Below, one piece after another: positions 7,956-16,656 of a stretch of 64,000 nucleotides of DNA (within the stretch, counting starts at the first letter, position 1; every line of letters starts with the position of its first letter). The translations under genes were made by a program, and so were the position numbers. Source of the stretch: Candidatus Obscuribacterales bacterium (lineage in GTDB: Bacteria; Cyanobacteriota; Vampirovibrionia; Obscuribacterales; Obscuribacteraceae); the NCBI GenBank assembly GCA_019746975.1, contig JAIERK010000158.1, positions 1 to 64,000 on the forward strand. The letters are read 5' to 3'. The notes under the pieces are model-generated. The model had not been told where the DNA came from. It worked only from the letters and a program-made list of their open reading frames with translations, and ran no database searches.

Positions 7956-9131
7956 ATGAAAGTACCGTTTGGAAATTTAAAAGCCCACTACCATGAGTAC
8001 AAGAAAGAGATCGACACAGCCGTGCAACGGGTGCTCGACAGCGGCTATTTCATCCTCGGTCCGGAACTCACGAAGTTCGAAAAAGAGTTTGAAGAATACC
8101 TGGGTAATGGCTATGTCTCGGGGTGCGCTAACGGTACCGACGCCATCTATCTGGCTCTAATGGCTTGTGATGTTGGTCTGGGCGATGAGGTTCTGGTCGT
8201 CGCACATACGGCTGTACCGACTATTTGCGCCGTACGCATGACTGGAGCACAACCGGTTTTCGTCGACATCGACGTCAATAATTACACAATGGATGCAGTC
8301 GATCTCGAGTCGAAAATCTCCGAAAAGACAAAAGCAGTGATTCCAGTCCATTTATATGGTCAGATGGCTGACATGGACGCAATCATGGCAGTCGCTAAAA
8401 AACACAATTTAAAAGTAATCGAAGACTGCGCGCAATCAACCGGCGCCCTCTACAAAGGCAGAATGGCCGGCACCATCGGTGATTTCGGCACATTCAGCTA
8501 TTATCCGAGCAAAAATATCGGAGCCTTTGGTGATGGCGGCGCGGTCTCCACCAACTCGCGCGAAAACTATGACCGGCTCAATATGCTGCGCAACTACGGG
8601 CAGTCGAAGCGCTACTATCATGATACCGAGGGCATCAACAGTCGACTGGACGAGATTCAGGCTGCCATCCTGTCGGCTCAGCTTCCTTATGTTCACGAAT
8701 GGAATACGAGACGCCGCGAAATAGCCGAGCGCTACACCAGAGGCCTCAAGGATGTGGTCGTAACTCCACAAGAGCTGGAGTCTTCCTACCACGTTTATCA
8801 CCTTTACGTTGTTCAAACCAATCAGAGAGAAGAGCTCATAGAGTTCTTGATGGACCGCGGGGTTCAGGCTCTGATTCACTACCCGATACCTGCGCATCTT
8901 CAGAAGGCTTATGCTTATCTGGACTATAAGCCAGGCTCCCTGCCCGCCACGGAATATGTATGCAAACGAATTGTCAGTCTTCCGATGTTCCCGGAATTGA
9001 CTGATGAGCAGGTCGACTATGTAATCGAGTCAGTAAAAGACTTCTTCAGCAGTCGCACATTTGCCCAACCAAAGATGGAGTCGCACCCCCATGCCGGTAC
9101 ACAACCCTATGAAGTCGCAATCAACTCATAA
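7956..9131 (+). CDS. DegT/DnrJ/EryC1/StrS family sugar aminotransferase
   Basis: A PLP-dependent enzyme that aminates keto-sugar nucleotides for surface glycans or secondary metabolites. The frame is open from ATG 7929, but the family normally begins MKVPF and a GGCGGAG ribosome binding site sits 8 bases before ATG 7956, so that start is chosen (391 residues). Motifs are the substrate block GYFILGPELTKFEKEFEEYL, ANGTDAIYLAL, VIEDCAQSTGA, and SYYPSKNIGAFGDGGAV with the PLP lysine at K186. A GT2 gene starts 22 bases after the stop. The SDR enzyme on the other strand across a ~270-bp gap may supply its substrate. Confidence 0.93.
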   Translation: MKVPFGNLKAHYHEYKKEIDTAVQRVLDSGYFILGPELTKFEKEFEEYLGNGYVSGCANGTDAIYLALMACDVGLGDEVLVVAHTAVPTICAVRMTGAQPVFVDIDVNNYTMDAVDLESKISEKTKAVIPVHLYGQMADMDAIMAVAKKHNLKVIEDCAQSTGALYKGRMAGTIGDFGTFSYYPSKNIGAFGDGGAVSTNSRENYDRLNMLRNYGQSKRYYHDTEGINSRLDEIQAAILSAQLPYVHEWNTRRREIAERYTRGLKDVVVTPQELESSYHVYHLYVVQTNQREELIEFLMDRGVQALIHYPIPAHLQKAYAYLDYKPGSLPATEYVCKRIVSLPMFPELTDEQVDYVIESVKDFFSSRTFAQPKMESHPHAGTQPYEVAINS

Positions 9132-9153
9132 ACAGTCTCGCACCACCCACGGC

Positions 9154-9843
9154 ATGAATCAGCTCAGCTCCGTGACGCTAATCATTCCGGCATACAACGA
9201 CGAAGAAACGATCGGGCGACTGATCGATGACTCGGCGAGCCTGCTGTCGGAAGTTTGCGAAGACTATGAGATTGTTGTCTGCAACGACGGTAGCCGCGAT
9301 GGCACGCTCGAGGTGATTCGAGCCAGAGCCAAGCAGAATCCGAAGGTCAGAGTGCTCAACCACGAGGTCAACAAAGGCTTCGGCACGACAATTCGAGAGC
9401 TCTATCTCTCAGGCTCGAAGGACTTCGTCTTCTCGTTGCCTGGAGATTATCAGTACGCACCGAAAGAGCTGCTGGCTATGGCACAAGGACTGAAGACCCA
9501 CGACTTCGTTATCGGCTGGCGCGTCAATCGCAACGACCCGCCTCGCCGCAAGATGCAATCGCTGGTTTACAACTTCATGCTCCGTGTCCTCTATGGTCAC
9601 AAACATAAGGATGTAAACTCGATAAAACTTTTCCGTCGTGCCATTCTCGACAAAATCAATTTGCGCTCGCAAACACCTTTTGTCGATGCCGAGCTTTGCA
9701 TTCGCTCTGAACGCGCCGGATTCAAGGTCGTCGAAATTCCAATCGATCACCTGCCCCGCCTCACACAGGGAGCCTCCGGCGGCAAGTTCTCAGTAATCTG
9801 GGAGACCTTCTCAGATCTATTCAAAATGCGCAGTACCTTTTAG
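9154..9843 (+). CDS. Glycosyltransferase family 2
   Basis: A GT-A fold glycosyltransferase of about 229 residues, close in pattern to dolichol/polyprenol-phosphate mannosyl or glucosyl transferases. It opens with SVTLIIPAYNDEETIGRLID, then CNDGSRDGTLEVIR, NKGFGTTIREL, and a FSLPGDYQYAPKEL region at the metal-binding position. Later there is DVNSIKLFRRAIL and VEIPIDHLPRLTQGASGGK, typical of this subgroup. The frame extends upstream into the aminotransferase gene; ATG 9154 is chosen because the GT fold starts there and it avoids overlap. It probably shares a transcript with the aminotransferase. No membrane anchor is visible at the C-terminus. Confidence 0.88.
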   Translation: MNQLSSVTLIIPAYNDEETIGRLIDDSASLLSEVCEDYEIVVCNDGSRDGTLEVIRARAKQNPKVRVLNHEVNKGFGTTIRELYLSGSKDFVFSLPGDYQYAPKELLAMAQGLKTHDFVIGWRVNRNDPPRRKMQSLVYNFMLRVLYGHKHKDVNSIKLFRRAILDKINLRSQTPFVDAELCIRSERAGFKVVEIPIDHLPRLTQGASGGKFSVIWETFSDLFKMRSTF

Positions 9844-9967
9844 CGGTGCATCACATTTAAGCTGAAATCAGGTCGTCGACCGCACTGACTTGGTTCTCAT
9901 TGGGAATAAAATGACCACGACGTGCTAGAACGGTTTTTTAGTCGTCGTTGCAGTGTGGTTGATTTCC

Positions 9968-11011
9968 GTGAGATTGCTATTTTTCGTAACTGATCTTACC
10001 GTCGAGAAGGCCAATTACACGACCTATCGTCTCGCCGTGAGCGCGCTCAGCCGAGGACACACGGTCTATCATATGAGCGCGTCCGACATTACGATTTTGA
10101 GCGACGATAGGGTAGTCGTCACAGCGACGCGAGTGCCGAAGAGCACATACAAGGACTCGATCTCGTACTTTGAAGATCTGCTCAATGATGGCATTACCGA
10201 ACAACTGGAACTGCCCGACATCGACGCCTTGATGCTGAGGAGCGATCCTTCACTGGCTCAGGGGAATCTTTCCTGGGCTCAAACAATGGGAATCCAACTC
10301 GGCCGAATTGCACGCAAGGATGGCGTGATTGTACTCAACGATCCGGAAGGGTTAAACAAAGCAATCAACAAAATGTATCTGCAACTCTTCCCAGAGTCGA
10401 TTCGGCCAAAGACGATTATCACGCAGAATGTAGATGACATCAAAGAGTTTGCCAGCCATCTAAAAGGCGACATGATCCTCAAACCGATTCAAGGCTCCGC
10501 GGGAAAAGGCGTCTTTCTCGTTCCCAAGAATGATTTTGCCAACCTGAATCAGATAGTAAAGTCACTATCCAAAGAGGGTTACATAATCGCCCAAGACTAT
10601 ATTCCTGAAGCCGCTATGGGCGATACCAGGCTGTTTCTGATGAATGGCGAACCGTTTAAATACAAAGGTAAATACGCAGCTTTCAGGCGACTTCGTCAGA
10701 GTGACGATCTGCGCAGCAATGTCCACGTAGGCGGTACCATTGCAAAGGCTGACATCACAGAACAAATGCTGGCTGTGGCTGATTCGCTTCGCCCCCGTCT
10801 CGTTATGGACGGAATGTTCCTCGTCGGCCTTGACCTTATAGGCAACAAAGTGATTGAGATTAACGTGTTCTGCCCCGGCGGACTTCGCAACGCGCAGAAG
10901 CTGGAAGGGGTAGACTTCTCGAAGGGAGTAATCGAGGCGTTGGAGCGCAAAGTCAGATCGACCTCCTATTACAAGAATCCCTGGTATAAAATTCAACCAG
11001 CTACGCTGTGA
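9968..11011 (+). CDS. ATP-grasp protein, glutathione synthetase-like
   Basis: About 347 residues. The N-terminus (MRLLFFVTDLTVEKANYTTY) and the later DALMLRSDPSLAQG resemble the glutathione synthetase prokaryotic fold, with an ATP-grasp domain after it: MILKPIQGSAGKGVFLV, IAQDYIPEAAMGDTRLFLMNGE and KVIEINVFCPGGL with the Mg-binding Glu/Asn pair. These enzymes ligate an acid to an amine or thiol with ATP. The partner substrate is unknown, and no gamma-glutamylcysteine ligase is in the window, so gshB is not asserted. Start GTG 9968 is preferred over GTG 9953 because the family begins MRLLF. A truncated GT2 fragment follows 10 bases downstream. Confidence 0.82.
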   Translation: MRLLFFVTDLTVEKANYTTYRLAVSALSRGHTVYHMSASDITILSDDRVVVTATRVPKSTYKDSISYFEDLLNDGITEQLELPDIDALMLRSDPSLAQGNLSWAQTMGIQLGRIARKDGVIVLNDPEGLNKAINKMYLQLFPESIRPKTIITQNVDDIKEFASHLKGDMILKPIQGSAGKGVFLVPKNDFANLNQIVKSLSKEGYIIAQDYIPEAAMGDTRLFLMNGEPFKYKGKYAAFRRLRQSDDLRSNVHVGGTIAKADITEQMLAVADSLRPRLVMDGMFLVGLDLIGNKVIEINVFCPGGLRNAQKLEGVDFSKGVIEALERKVRSTSYYKNPWYKIQPATL

Positions 11012-11021
11012 GAACTCGACA

Positions 11022-11219
11022 TTGTTGAACGCGGACGCACTTGATCTGATGGTCGTCATGCCGGTGTATAACGAAGCCGAATCTATTGGCGCGGTACTCG
11101 TGGAGTGGATAAGAGAGTTAGGTTCCGACGAAATTAGATTCAAAATTCTGGTTCTCGATGATGGATACAACGACGGTACGGGAGCGGCCGTTAGTTCTGA
11201 CGCACATCCGATGAGGTAG
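11022..11219 (+). pseudogene. Truncated glycosyltransferase family 2 fragment
   Basis: Only the first ~50 residues of a GT2 enzyme remain: DLMVVMPVYNEAESIGAVL and ILVLDDGYNDGTG, the nucleotide-binding start of the fold. After the NDGT motif the sequence becomes unrelated (AAVSSDAHPMR) and stops at 11219. A real GT2 protein would need at least 180 more residues. The break falls where a minus-strand truncated membrane protein ends, so this is one side of a rearrangement scar. Confidence 0.8.
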
Positions 11220-11302
11220 ATCATCAAACCCCACATCATCGCCACGCCGCACATCAACGGCAAAACATGGTAACGCCAGCCTTTTGCTTGAATAAGAATC
11301 AT
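11200..11302 (-). pseudogene. Truncated membrane protein N-terminus
   Basis: The minus frame starts at ATG 11302, overlapping the TGA of the RDD-TPR gene as ATGA, a normal translational-coupling arrangement. It encodes KGWRYHVLPLMCGV followed by a hydrophobic stretch (AMMWGLMIYLIGCA), then runs into sequence antisense to the GT2 fragment. The likely reading is a former fourth operon gene cut after roughly its first 30-35 codons. The family cannot be identified from so short a piece. Confidence 0.55.
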
Positions 11303-12918
11303 GTTTGGAAAATGCCAAGCCGATTTGCACATGCTACCAGTCGTCTCACCACTTGTTCATCAGCCTTTGCTTCGTTGGCCGGTACGGAGAGCATAAACTG
11401 CCGACAGTCTCTAATTCGACTCTTGAACGCTCGATTGGAATAATCAAGATAACTCATGTAACTACCTTCTGGTATCAGCCGTGATGCCGCATCTAAATGC
11501 TCTTTTGCCTCGCGATAATCACCTCTCGCCGCGAGGGCAATGCCCTGATAGTATCCGTGACAAAAATCGGGAATCGAATCTTTTCTAAAGGCGCGAATCA
11601 ACTCTTCTGTTTTGTTTAGCTCGTCAAGCGCTCCGACTCTTGCGAAACACACCAGGAATGCCATCTGGAGTATAGCGAGACCCGTCCTGGTTTTTGGAAC
11701 TGCAAGCGGCTCGAGCACTTCAACACCCTCTGTAAACTGGCGCCGGCGAAAGTAAACATGCGCACATTGAATTCTGTAGTAATCACACTGTCGTGGCATT
11801 TTCTTGATAGCTTCCTGACAAACCTGGACAATGTGATCGTCATCGTCCAAGAGTAGGCCGGCGAAAACTGCCGTTGCATAATACATCGGTGTAACATACA
11901 AGCGTTTTTCCCATGGCTCAATCAGGCGAAAAGCCTCTGCCGCGTTGCCTTCGTATGCTCGAGTGATCGCTCTAGAGAAGTCATCGAAAAGATCGCGCTT
12001 AAGTCCGATGCTGATGCTCGACAAATACTTAGCAGTCTTGACGTATTTATCGGCGCTCAGACCTTGCATATGAGAATGCAGGAATATCTCTTGCAGGAAA
12101 CCGATGAAACCATATACGGTGAGGATTGAAAGCAGTCCTCCAGTCACCCACAACGCCCGATCGTCCTGCAAGAACTCGAGTTTTGGGAAAGTTCTAGTGA
12201 TGTCGGCAGCCCGAAGGAGAAATTGAGACGTCATGAGTGTCACAAGCATGATTGACATGCTCAGGATGGGCGACTGCCAGAATACTCTGATTGTGCTTCG
12301 TGGACCAGTCAGAGCTGTATTTGAGTAAACAGCGTCGATTCGCTCCTTACTAAGGACTACAGAACGAGAAGTCCACTTATCGACCACAGTCTGAGAGTTG
12401 TTGCGAAACCACGGCACCACGAAAAATGCAGCAAACAAACCTTGCGACAACACGATCGCAAGAAGAACTGGGGTTATGTCGATAGGTTGAGATCTGGTGG
12501 CATCGCCTATCCCGTTAACTTTTAGAAAAGATTCTCCACTGACGAGAACGAATGAGCCGGTGGTGAATATGGCACAAAAAACCTCCTGCAGGATCGTTTT
12601 TACAAATGACTGCCAATACTTGGGTCGTTCGCCTTCTAGATCGGTGACCTTCAGTCCGGCCATCCGCTTGCCTGGCGTACTTTGCCAGCTAGAGCTTTCG
12701 AAACCGGCGTAATAGGCCGCCGGTAAAGCTATCATCCCGACAATGGTCACACCGAGCACCGCCAACATGATTGCAGGATGGACAAGTGCGGTGGCGGTAT
12801 AAACCATGAAACCGACAAAAGAAAGCGGTCCGAGTACGACACCAAGGACCAGACTCATTATCCAGGTATCAAGAATTCCAGCAAGGATTCGACGTAAGAA
12901 ACCTTCCATTAGAGTCAT
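11299..12918 (-). CDS. RDD-family membrane protein with C-terminal TPR-like region
   Basis: This 539-residue protein begins with an RDD domain: RRILAGILDTWIMSLVLG, then a GKRMAGLKVTD turn and ...NSQTVVDKWTSRSVV, with about three to five membrane segments in the first 190 residues. Two more hydrophobic segments follow near 215-235 and 255-280. The remaining ~260 residues are soluble helical pairs resembling TPRs. RDD proteins are usually small membrane proteins of uncertain role, some linked to ion transport; the TPR tail implies protein contacts in the cytoplasm. The ATG start is preceded by GAGGA. It is third in a tight minus-strand operon (15-base gap to the previous gene) and its stop overlaps a now broken downstream gene. 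Confidence 0.8.
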   Translation of the reverse strand: MTLMEGFLRRILAGILDTWIMSLVLGVVLGPLSFVGFMVYTATALVHPAIMLAVLGVTIVGMIALPAAYYAGFESSSWQSTPGKRMAGLKVTDLEGERPKYWQSFVKTILQEVFCAIFTTGSFVLVSGESFLKVNGIGDATRSQPIDITPVLLAIVLSQGLFAAFFVVPWFRNNSQTVVDKWTSRSVVLSKERIDAVYSNTALTGPRSTIRVFWQSPILSMSIMLVTLMTSQFLLRAADITRTFPKLEFLQDDRALWVTGGLLSILTVYGFIGFLQEIFLHSHMQGLSADKYVKTAKYLSSISIGLKRDLFDDFSRAITRAYEGNAAEAFRLIEPWEKRLYVTPMYYATAVFAGLLLDDDDHIVQVCQEAIKKMPRQCDYYRIQCAHVYFRRRQFTEGVEVLEPLAVPKTRTGLAILQMAFLVCFARVGALDELNKTEELIRAFRKDSIPDFCHGYYQGIALAARGDYREAKEHLDAASRLIPEGSYMSYLDYSNRAFKSRIRDCRQFMLSVPANEAKADEQVVRRLVACANRLGIFQT

Positions 12919-12933
12919 GCGTCGTCCTCGAAC

Positions 12934-13695
12934 TCAGTTGTTTCTCTGATACACCAAACTGCTTGTTCCGTCCCGGTGCAAATCAATTCGGCACAGGCCT
13001 TTTTCATCATAGGCAGCAGCGTACTCCATGACGATCACACTGGGTTTGGCGAGAACTGTATCATCGAGGACGTTGGCAACATCCAATCCAAGCTCTCGAC
13101 GCCGAGCTCGGAGCCTATCCAGGTCTGATTGCAACCGTTTTGCTTTAGCGTCTTCAGCATCCGGATTGTAGAAATTTCTCTCCCTGGTTATCCGATTGAC
13201 GCGTCCTAATTGATCGTACTCGTACTCCTCCGAATCAACCTCGAAATCGTTGACAGCTAGATAAAAAGACGTTCTGCCGTCTTCCCTTTCGCATTCAGAT
13301 ACGGACATATAGGAATCATTATTGGAATCGTAAGAGAAGAAGTGCAAACCTTCGATCAAATCGCCTTTGTACTGGTACAAACGCAAGTCCGAACTGTAGT
13401 CGCTGTCCTGCCTGGCCACGACTACTCGCTCCATCTCATCCAGACCGTAGTTCCATTTGCAGGCTTTGTCCAGTGGCGGCAGAGTGAGGACAGCAGCGGT
13501 TTCGGGAGCGCTGCTTTCTCGCTGTATCCAAAGAGGCCTTACATCAAGAACTTGATCGTTAGCCCAGATCCAACGTTTGACATGCACGCTGTAGTCAGGT
13601 AAAAGCGCCTTTTGAAAAAACTCATCCAATCGAAGATCGCCCTGCATTTGCACGAGATCTTTTAGACGTTTTTGAAGATGCTGAACGCTAGTCAA
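12934..13695 (-). CDS. Hypothetical protein with one YD-repeat-like motif
   Basis: A 253-residue, acidic, apparently cytosolic protein with no signal peptide or membrane segment. I do not recognise the family. The section YEYDQLGRVNRITRE (about residues 160-175) resembles a single YD/RHS-type unit. A short coiled-coil-like stretch follows (AKRLQSDLDRLRARRREL), and the C-terminus has another beta-hairpin-like strand, YAAAYDEKGLCRIDLHRDG. Start TTG 13695 gives the longest frame and begins 15 bases after the SUFU-like gene stop; no better start with a ribosome binding site was seen. It is the middle gene of the SUFU / this gene / RDD-TPR operon, so the three may act together. Confidence 0.7.
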   Translation of the reverse strand: MTSVQHLQKRLKDLVQMQGDLRLDEFFQKALLPDYSVHVKRWIWANDQVLDVRPLWIQRESSAPETAAVLTLPPLDKACKWNYGLDEMERVVVARQDSDYSSDLRLYQYKGDLIEGLHFFSYDSNNDSYMSVSECEREDGRTSFYLAVNDFEVDSEEYEYDQLGRVNRITRERNFYNPDAEDAKAKRLQSDLDRLRARRRELGLDVANVLDDTVLAKPSVIVMEYAAAYDEKGLCRIDLHRDGTSSLVYQRNN

Positions 13696-13710
13696 GTCGT
13701 AATTTACTCA

Positions 13711-14817
13711 CTAAAAGGTGGTATCATCGGCGGTGAACATCCCGTTACGATTGGCACGGAACGTCTCACAAAAGTTGCGGACGTTCGCGACGATCGCATG
13801 AATGTTGTCTTTCTTCATCGCGCACTCACGATTTGGGTCAGTAACCTGTCCGTATCCGGCCTGGCGCAGCAAGGCTTGCACGCACCAGGTGCCATATTCT
13901 TCGACGGAATCAGCAAACTTGCGCTCGTCGTCGGTCATGCCGACCGCTAGAAGAATGGTGAAAAGTCCGGAGGGCAACTCATAAAGTGTATCCGGCGCTT
14001 CATCCGGATACCAGACGAAAGCATTGCGCAACTTCGAGTCGGTGGCTGGATTGATTGGCGCATTAAGAGCCAGTCGAACCCCCTGCTGGAGCGTTCCGGC
14101 ATGATTAAAAATGTAGAAGGACAACGTCCGCAAAAATTGTGCAGCCCACGGCGCATCGACCGGGCTCTTTACCATGAGCTCTACGCCAAAGCCCGACACC
14201 TGTAGCGGCTCGTACTGCACCCACGGACTGGCTAGACCAGCGGTTACATACTTCCAACACGGCGACAGCGGGTCGGGTCCGTAGGCAAGTACTGCCAGAT
14301 GCTGCTCTTCAAGCGTTGGATCTCCAGGATCACTGGTATCCATTGATTCCGAATCTTTTTTACCAAAGTTCTCAGGCACTTCCACAGACGGAGGTCTGTA
14401 GTTGGGAGGTGTGACGTAAGCGGGCTTGCCGAACAACTTCTGATATATGAGATCGCGGGCTCGCCATGCCGAATTCAACAGGCGCCGCCGGTCAGCCTCC
14501 ATCTCAACATCGCTTGCAAGTTCCTCCATAGTCTCGGAAACGCTTTTTCGTTTCTTCGGACTGTCAGTTACTGGCGGATCTTGAGAAGCAGATTCGTCTT
14601 GACTAGCGGAGGATTGGTTCGACTCGTCATCGATTTCCTGAACGTCTTGCTGAGCTCTCTCATCGATAGCTCCGTCGGATGAACCGGGTGGTGCCGAGTC
14701 GTCCTTTTCCAGGTAACTGTAATTCACAGGCACGATTATTCCCGGCGGCGGTTGCGGTGTGCCCGAGCCGGAGTTTTTCTTGTCATCGTGCCTCTTGAAT
14801 TGTCGCTTCTTACCCAT
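13711..14817 (-). CDS. Suppressor-of-fused (SUFU) domain protein
   Basis: About 368 residues. The first ~165 are low-complexity and charged. The C-terminal ~200 match a SUFU-like pattern: HLAVLAYGPDPLSP, SGFGVELMVKSP, PWAAQFLRTLSFYIFNHAG, a GVRLALNAPINP strand, LYELPSGLFTILLAVGMTDDE. Bacterial SUFU domains are often immunity proteins or partners of polymorphic toxins; no toxin is visible here. Start ATG 14817 (MGKKRQFKR) is chosen over TTG 14853. It is the first gene of a three-gene minus-strand operon whose last gene is a membrane RDD-TPR protein. A 108-bp gap separates it from the divergent CPBP protease gene. Domain assignment is by eye. Confidence 0.72.
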   Translation of the reverse strand: MGKKRQFKRHDDKKNSGSGTPQPPPGIIVPVNYSYLEKDDSAPPGSSDGAIDERAQQDVQEIDDESNQSSASQDESASQDPPVTDSPKKRKSVSETMEELASDVEMEADRRRLLNSAWRARDLIYQKLFGKPAYVTPPNYRPPSVEVPENFGKKDSESMDTSDPGDPTLEEQHLAVLAYGPDPLSPCWKYVTAGLASPWVQYEPLQVSGFGVELMVKSPVDAPWAAQFLRTLSFYIFNHAGTLQQGVRLALNAPINPATDSKLRNAFVWYPDEAPDTLYELPSGLFTILLAVGMTDDERKFADSVEEYGTWCVQALLRQAGYGQVTDPNRECAMKKDNIHAIVANVRNFCETFRANRNGMFTADDTTF

Positions 14818-14925
14818 ACTGGGACCGCAAACCTCGGCGCTGTTTCTACCCAAATATTACACGAGATCATGCCGAGCTTCTTCGATCCTTTATGATTAAT
14901 AGCTTGAGACACTTCAGGTATTCGC

Positions 14926-16635
14926 ATGTCTCGCATCATCTCCTGGATCTTTGCTAGCCTGGCAGCACTGTTAATTATTGGCTTTGCTGTCCTCGACATC
15001 AACAATCTGCGCGAACTGAACCCTGACGCACCAAGGGAACAAGAAGACGCGAGCGAAATCGACAGCGCTCGACGAACGCTCGTCATTGAACTGGGCAAGA
15101 AACTGTCGCGCCCGGTCTCGATCGGCGGCATGGTCGGACAGGAAGAGGCTCAACTCAGGGTCGCCGGGGACTCAAAAGAGACAAAAAAACAACTGGAATC
15201 ATGTATACACGACCTGAGATTAACTCTGCAGATTCTGAACATCACATCGGTTGAATTGGTCGACAACGATAAGAAGGTCAAAACCCTGGTGGTAGAGCCG
15301 GACATGCTGGGCTTTCCACTTAACCAGGATCTGGCTATATACGAAGTCCTCGATAAGAGCTTGCCTTTCCTGGCGCAACCTCTAATTGCAAGTTGCGCGA
15401 GACATCTCGAGCGCTGCCTGCAAGCTCATCCGAACGACCCTGCCCTTCTCGGCTACGAAAGCGTATTTCGAAATGAGATGGGTCAGAGCGATACTGCAAC
15501 AAAAGAACGGCTCGAGAAATTGGCGAAGCTCTCTGAGCAAAGCGACGAGAACAGAGAACTTGCCGCTAGATTGGAGCAGGCTCTGTCCTGCACCACTAGT
15601 AATACCACACCGAAACAAGCAGAAGAGCTGGCTGACTACCTAAGCAACCATTTGCATGATGATCTGCTTCGAGTATATATCCTTCGCAATCTCTACAAGG
15701 ACGCTGGTCTTGCCGACAAAGCCGCTGCTGTTTTTCAGACAAGCGTCAAGGAGCGCAACGAGGTTGGTAGCGTCCTCATCGCGGCAACCCTCTTGACGAT
15801 CGCGAGTATTGCCGCGGCCCTTCACTTCTTTTTTTCCAAAAACAAATTCTTTAATTTACCGTCCATTCAGTCGGTCGCCTGCCCTGCGCCATATGGTTGG
15901 TTAAAACCATGGTTGATTCTATTCGCTGCGCTGGCCTTCAATATCATGGGCTATATCGCGCTGACATTCTTCGGCGATTTCAACACGCAAGAAGCGCCGT
16001 CCATGATGTTCTCCTACTTCCACCCGGTCGAGGCGTCTGGACTTGTAACGCTCGAAGAGTGTGTGCTCATGCTGCCGTTCGTGTGCGCAACCTATCTACT
16101 CGTTGGGCTTAAAAAACCTTTTACCCAATTCGTAAAACTAAGAATGTCGACGGAGAATTACAGCACAAGAGAACTCATCTGGATCGGCTTGCAAGCGTTT
16201 ATCATAAGTTGGATACCAGCTTTGGTATCAATTATTTTGTCTCTGGTACTCCATTACCCGACAGAGAAAGTCAGCTCCGTATCGACGGAGCTGCTTGCAT
16301 CGGCGGCAACGCTACCCTCCATTTTCCTGCTCTGGTTCGGCATTGGGTTGGTAGCGCCTGTCACCGAAGAGATCGTCTTTCGTGGTCTGCTCCATCCAGC
16401 GCTACGCCGACACTGGCGCATGATGCCAGCCTTGATCGTGGGCTCAGCGCTTTTTGCTGTCATCCACATGGAATTTACGTCGTGGTTTCTGATTGAGAAA
16501 TGTATTTTTGCGGCTGCAAACATTGTGGCGCTGGAAAAAACCGACAGCATACTGCCTGGTATCGTCAACCACGTACTGAGCAACTCGATGGTCCTAATCA
16601 TTCTGGTGGGAGCTACATGGTTTAATAGTCATTGA
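14926..16635 (+). CDS. CPBP family intramembrane metalloprotease
   Basis: A 569-residue membrane protein with an N-terminal hydrophobic anchor (residues ~4-22), a ~260-residue helical soluble region, and then a multi-helix membrane domain from about residue 285. The Abi/CPBP (CAAX protease) signature is complete: EEIVFRGLL with E481, E482 and R486; FAVIH with F510 and H514; and NHVLSNS near the C-terminus. Bacterial relatives include bacteriocin self-immunity proteins and membrane proteases of unknown substrate. The long N-terminal extension is larger than in typical ~250-residue members. The next gene starts 21 bases downstream on the same strand. Confidence 0.9.
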   Translation: MSRIISWIFASLAALLIIGFAVLDINNLRELNPDAPREQEDASEIDSARRTLVIELGKKLSRPVSIGGMVGQEEAQLRVAGDSKETKKQLESCIHDLRLTLQILNITSVELVDNDKKVKTLVVEPDMLGFPLNQDLAIYEVLDKSLPFLAQPLIASCARHLERCLQAHPNDPALLGYESVFRNEMGQSDTATKERLEKLAKLSEQSDENRELAARLEQALSCTTSNTTPKQAEELADYLSNHLHDDLLRVYILRNLYKDAGLADKAAAVFQTSVKERNEVGSVLIAATLLTIASIAAALHFFFSKNKFFNLPSIQSVACPAPYGWLKPWLILFAALAFNIMGYIALTFFGDFNTQEAPSMMFSYFHPVEASGLVTLEECVLMLPFVCATYLLVGLKKPFTQFVKLRMSTENYSTRELIWIGLQAFIISWIPALVSIILSLVLHYPTEKVSSVSTELLASAATLPSIFLLWFGIGLVAPVTEEIVFRGLLHPALRRHWRMMPALIVGSALFAVIHMEFTSWFLIEKCIFAAANIVALEKTDSILPGIVNHVLSNSMVLIILVGATWFNSH

Positions 16636-16656
16636 GTGTTTCGGTGGTGAACTGCT

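Noticed and set aside
10565-11302. Minus-strand frame of ~255 residues across the ATP-grasp gene
   Set aside because: Only its first ~30 codons look coding (the truncated membrane protein); the rest is antisense to the ATP-grasp gene and GT2 fragment.
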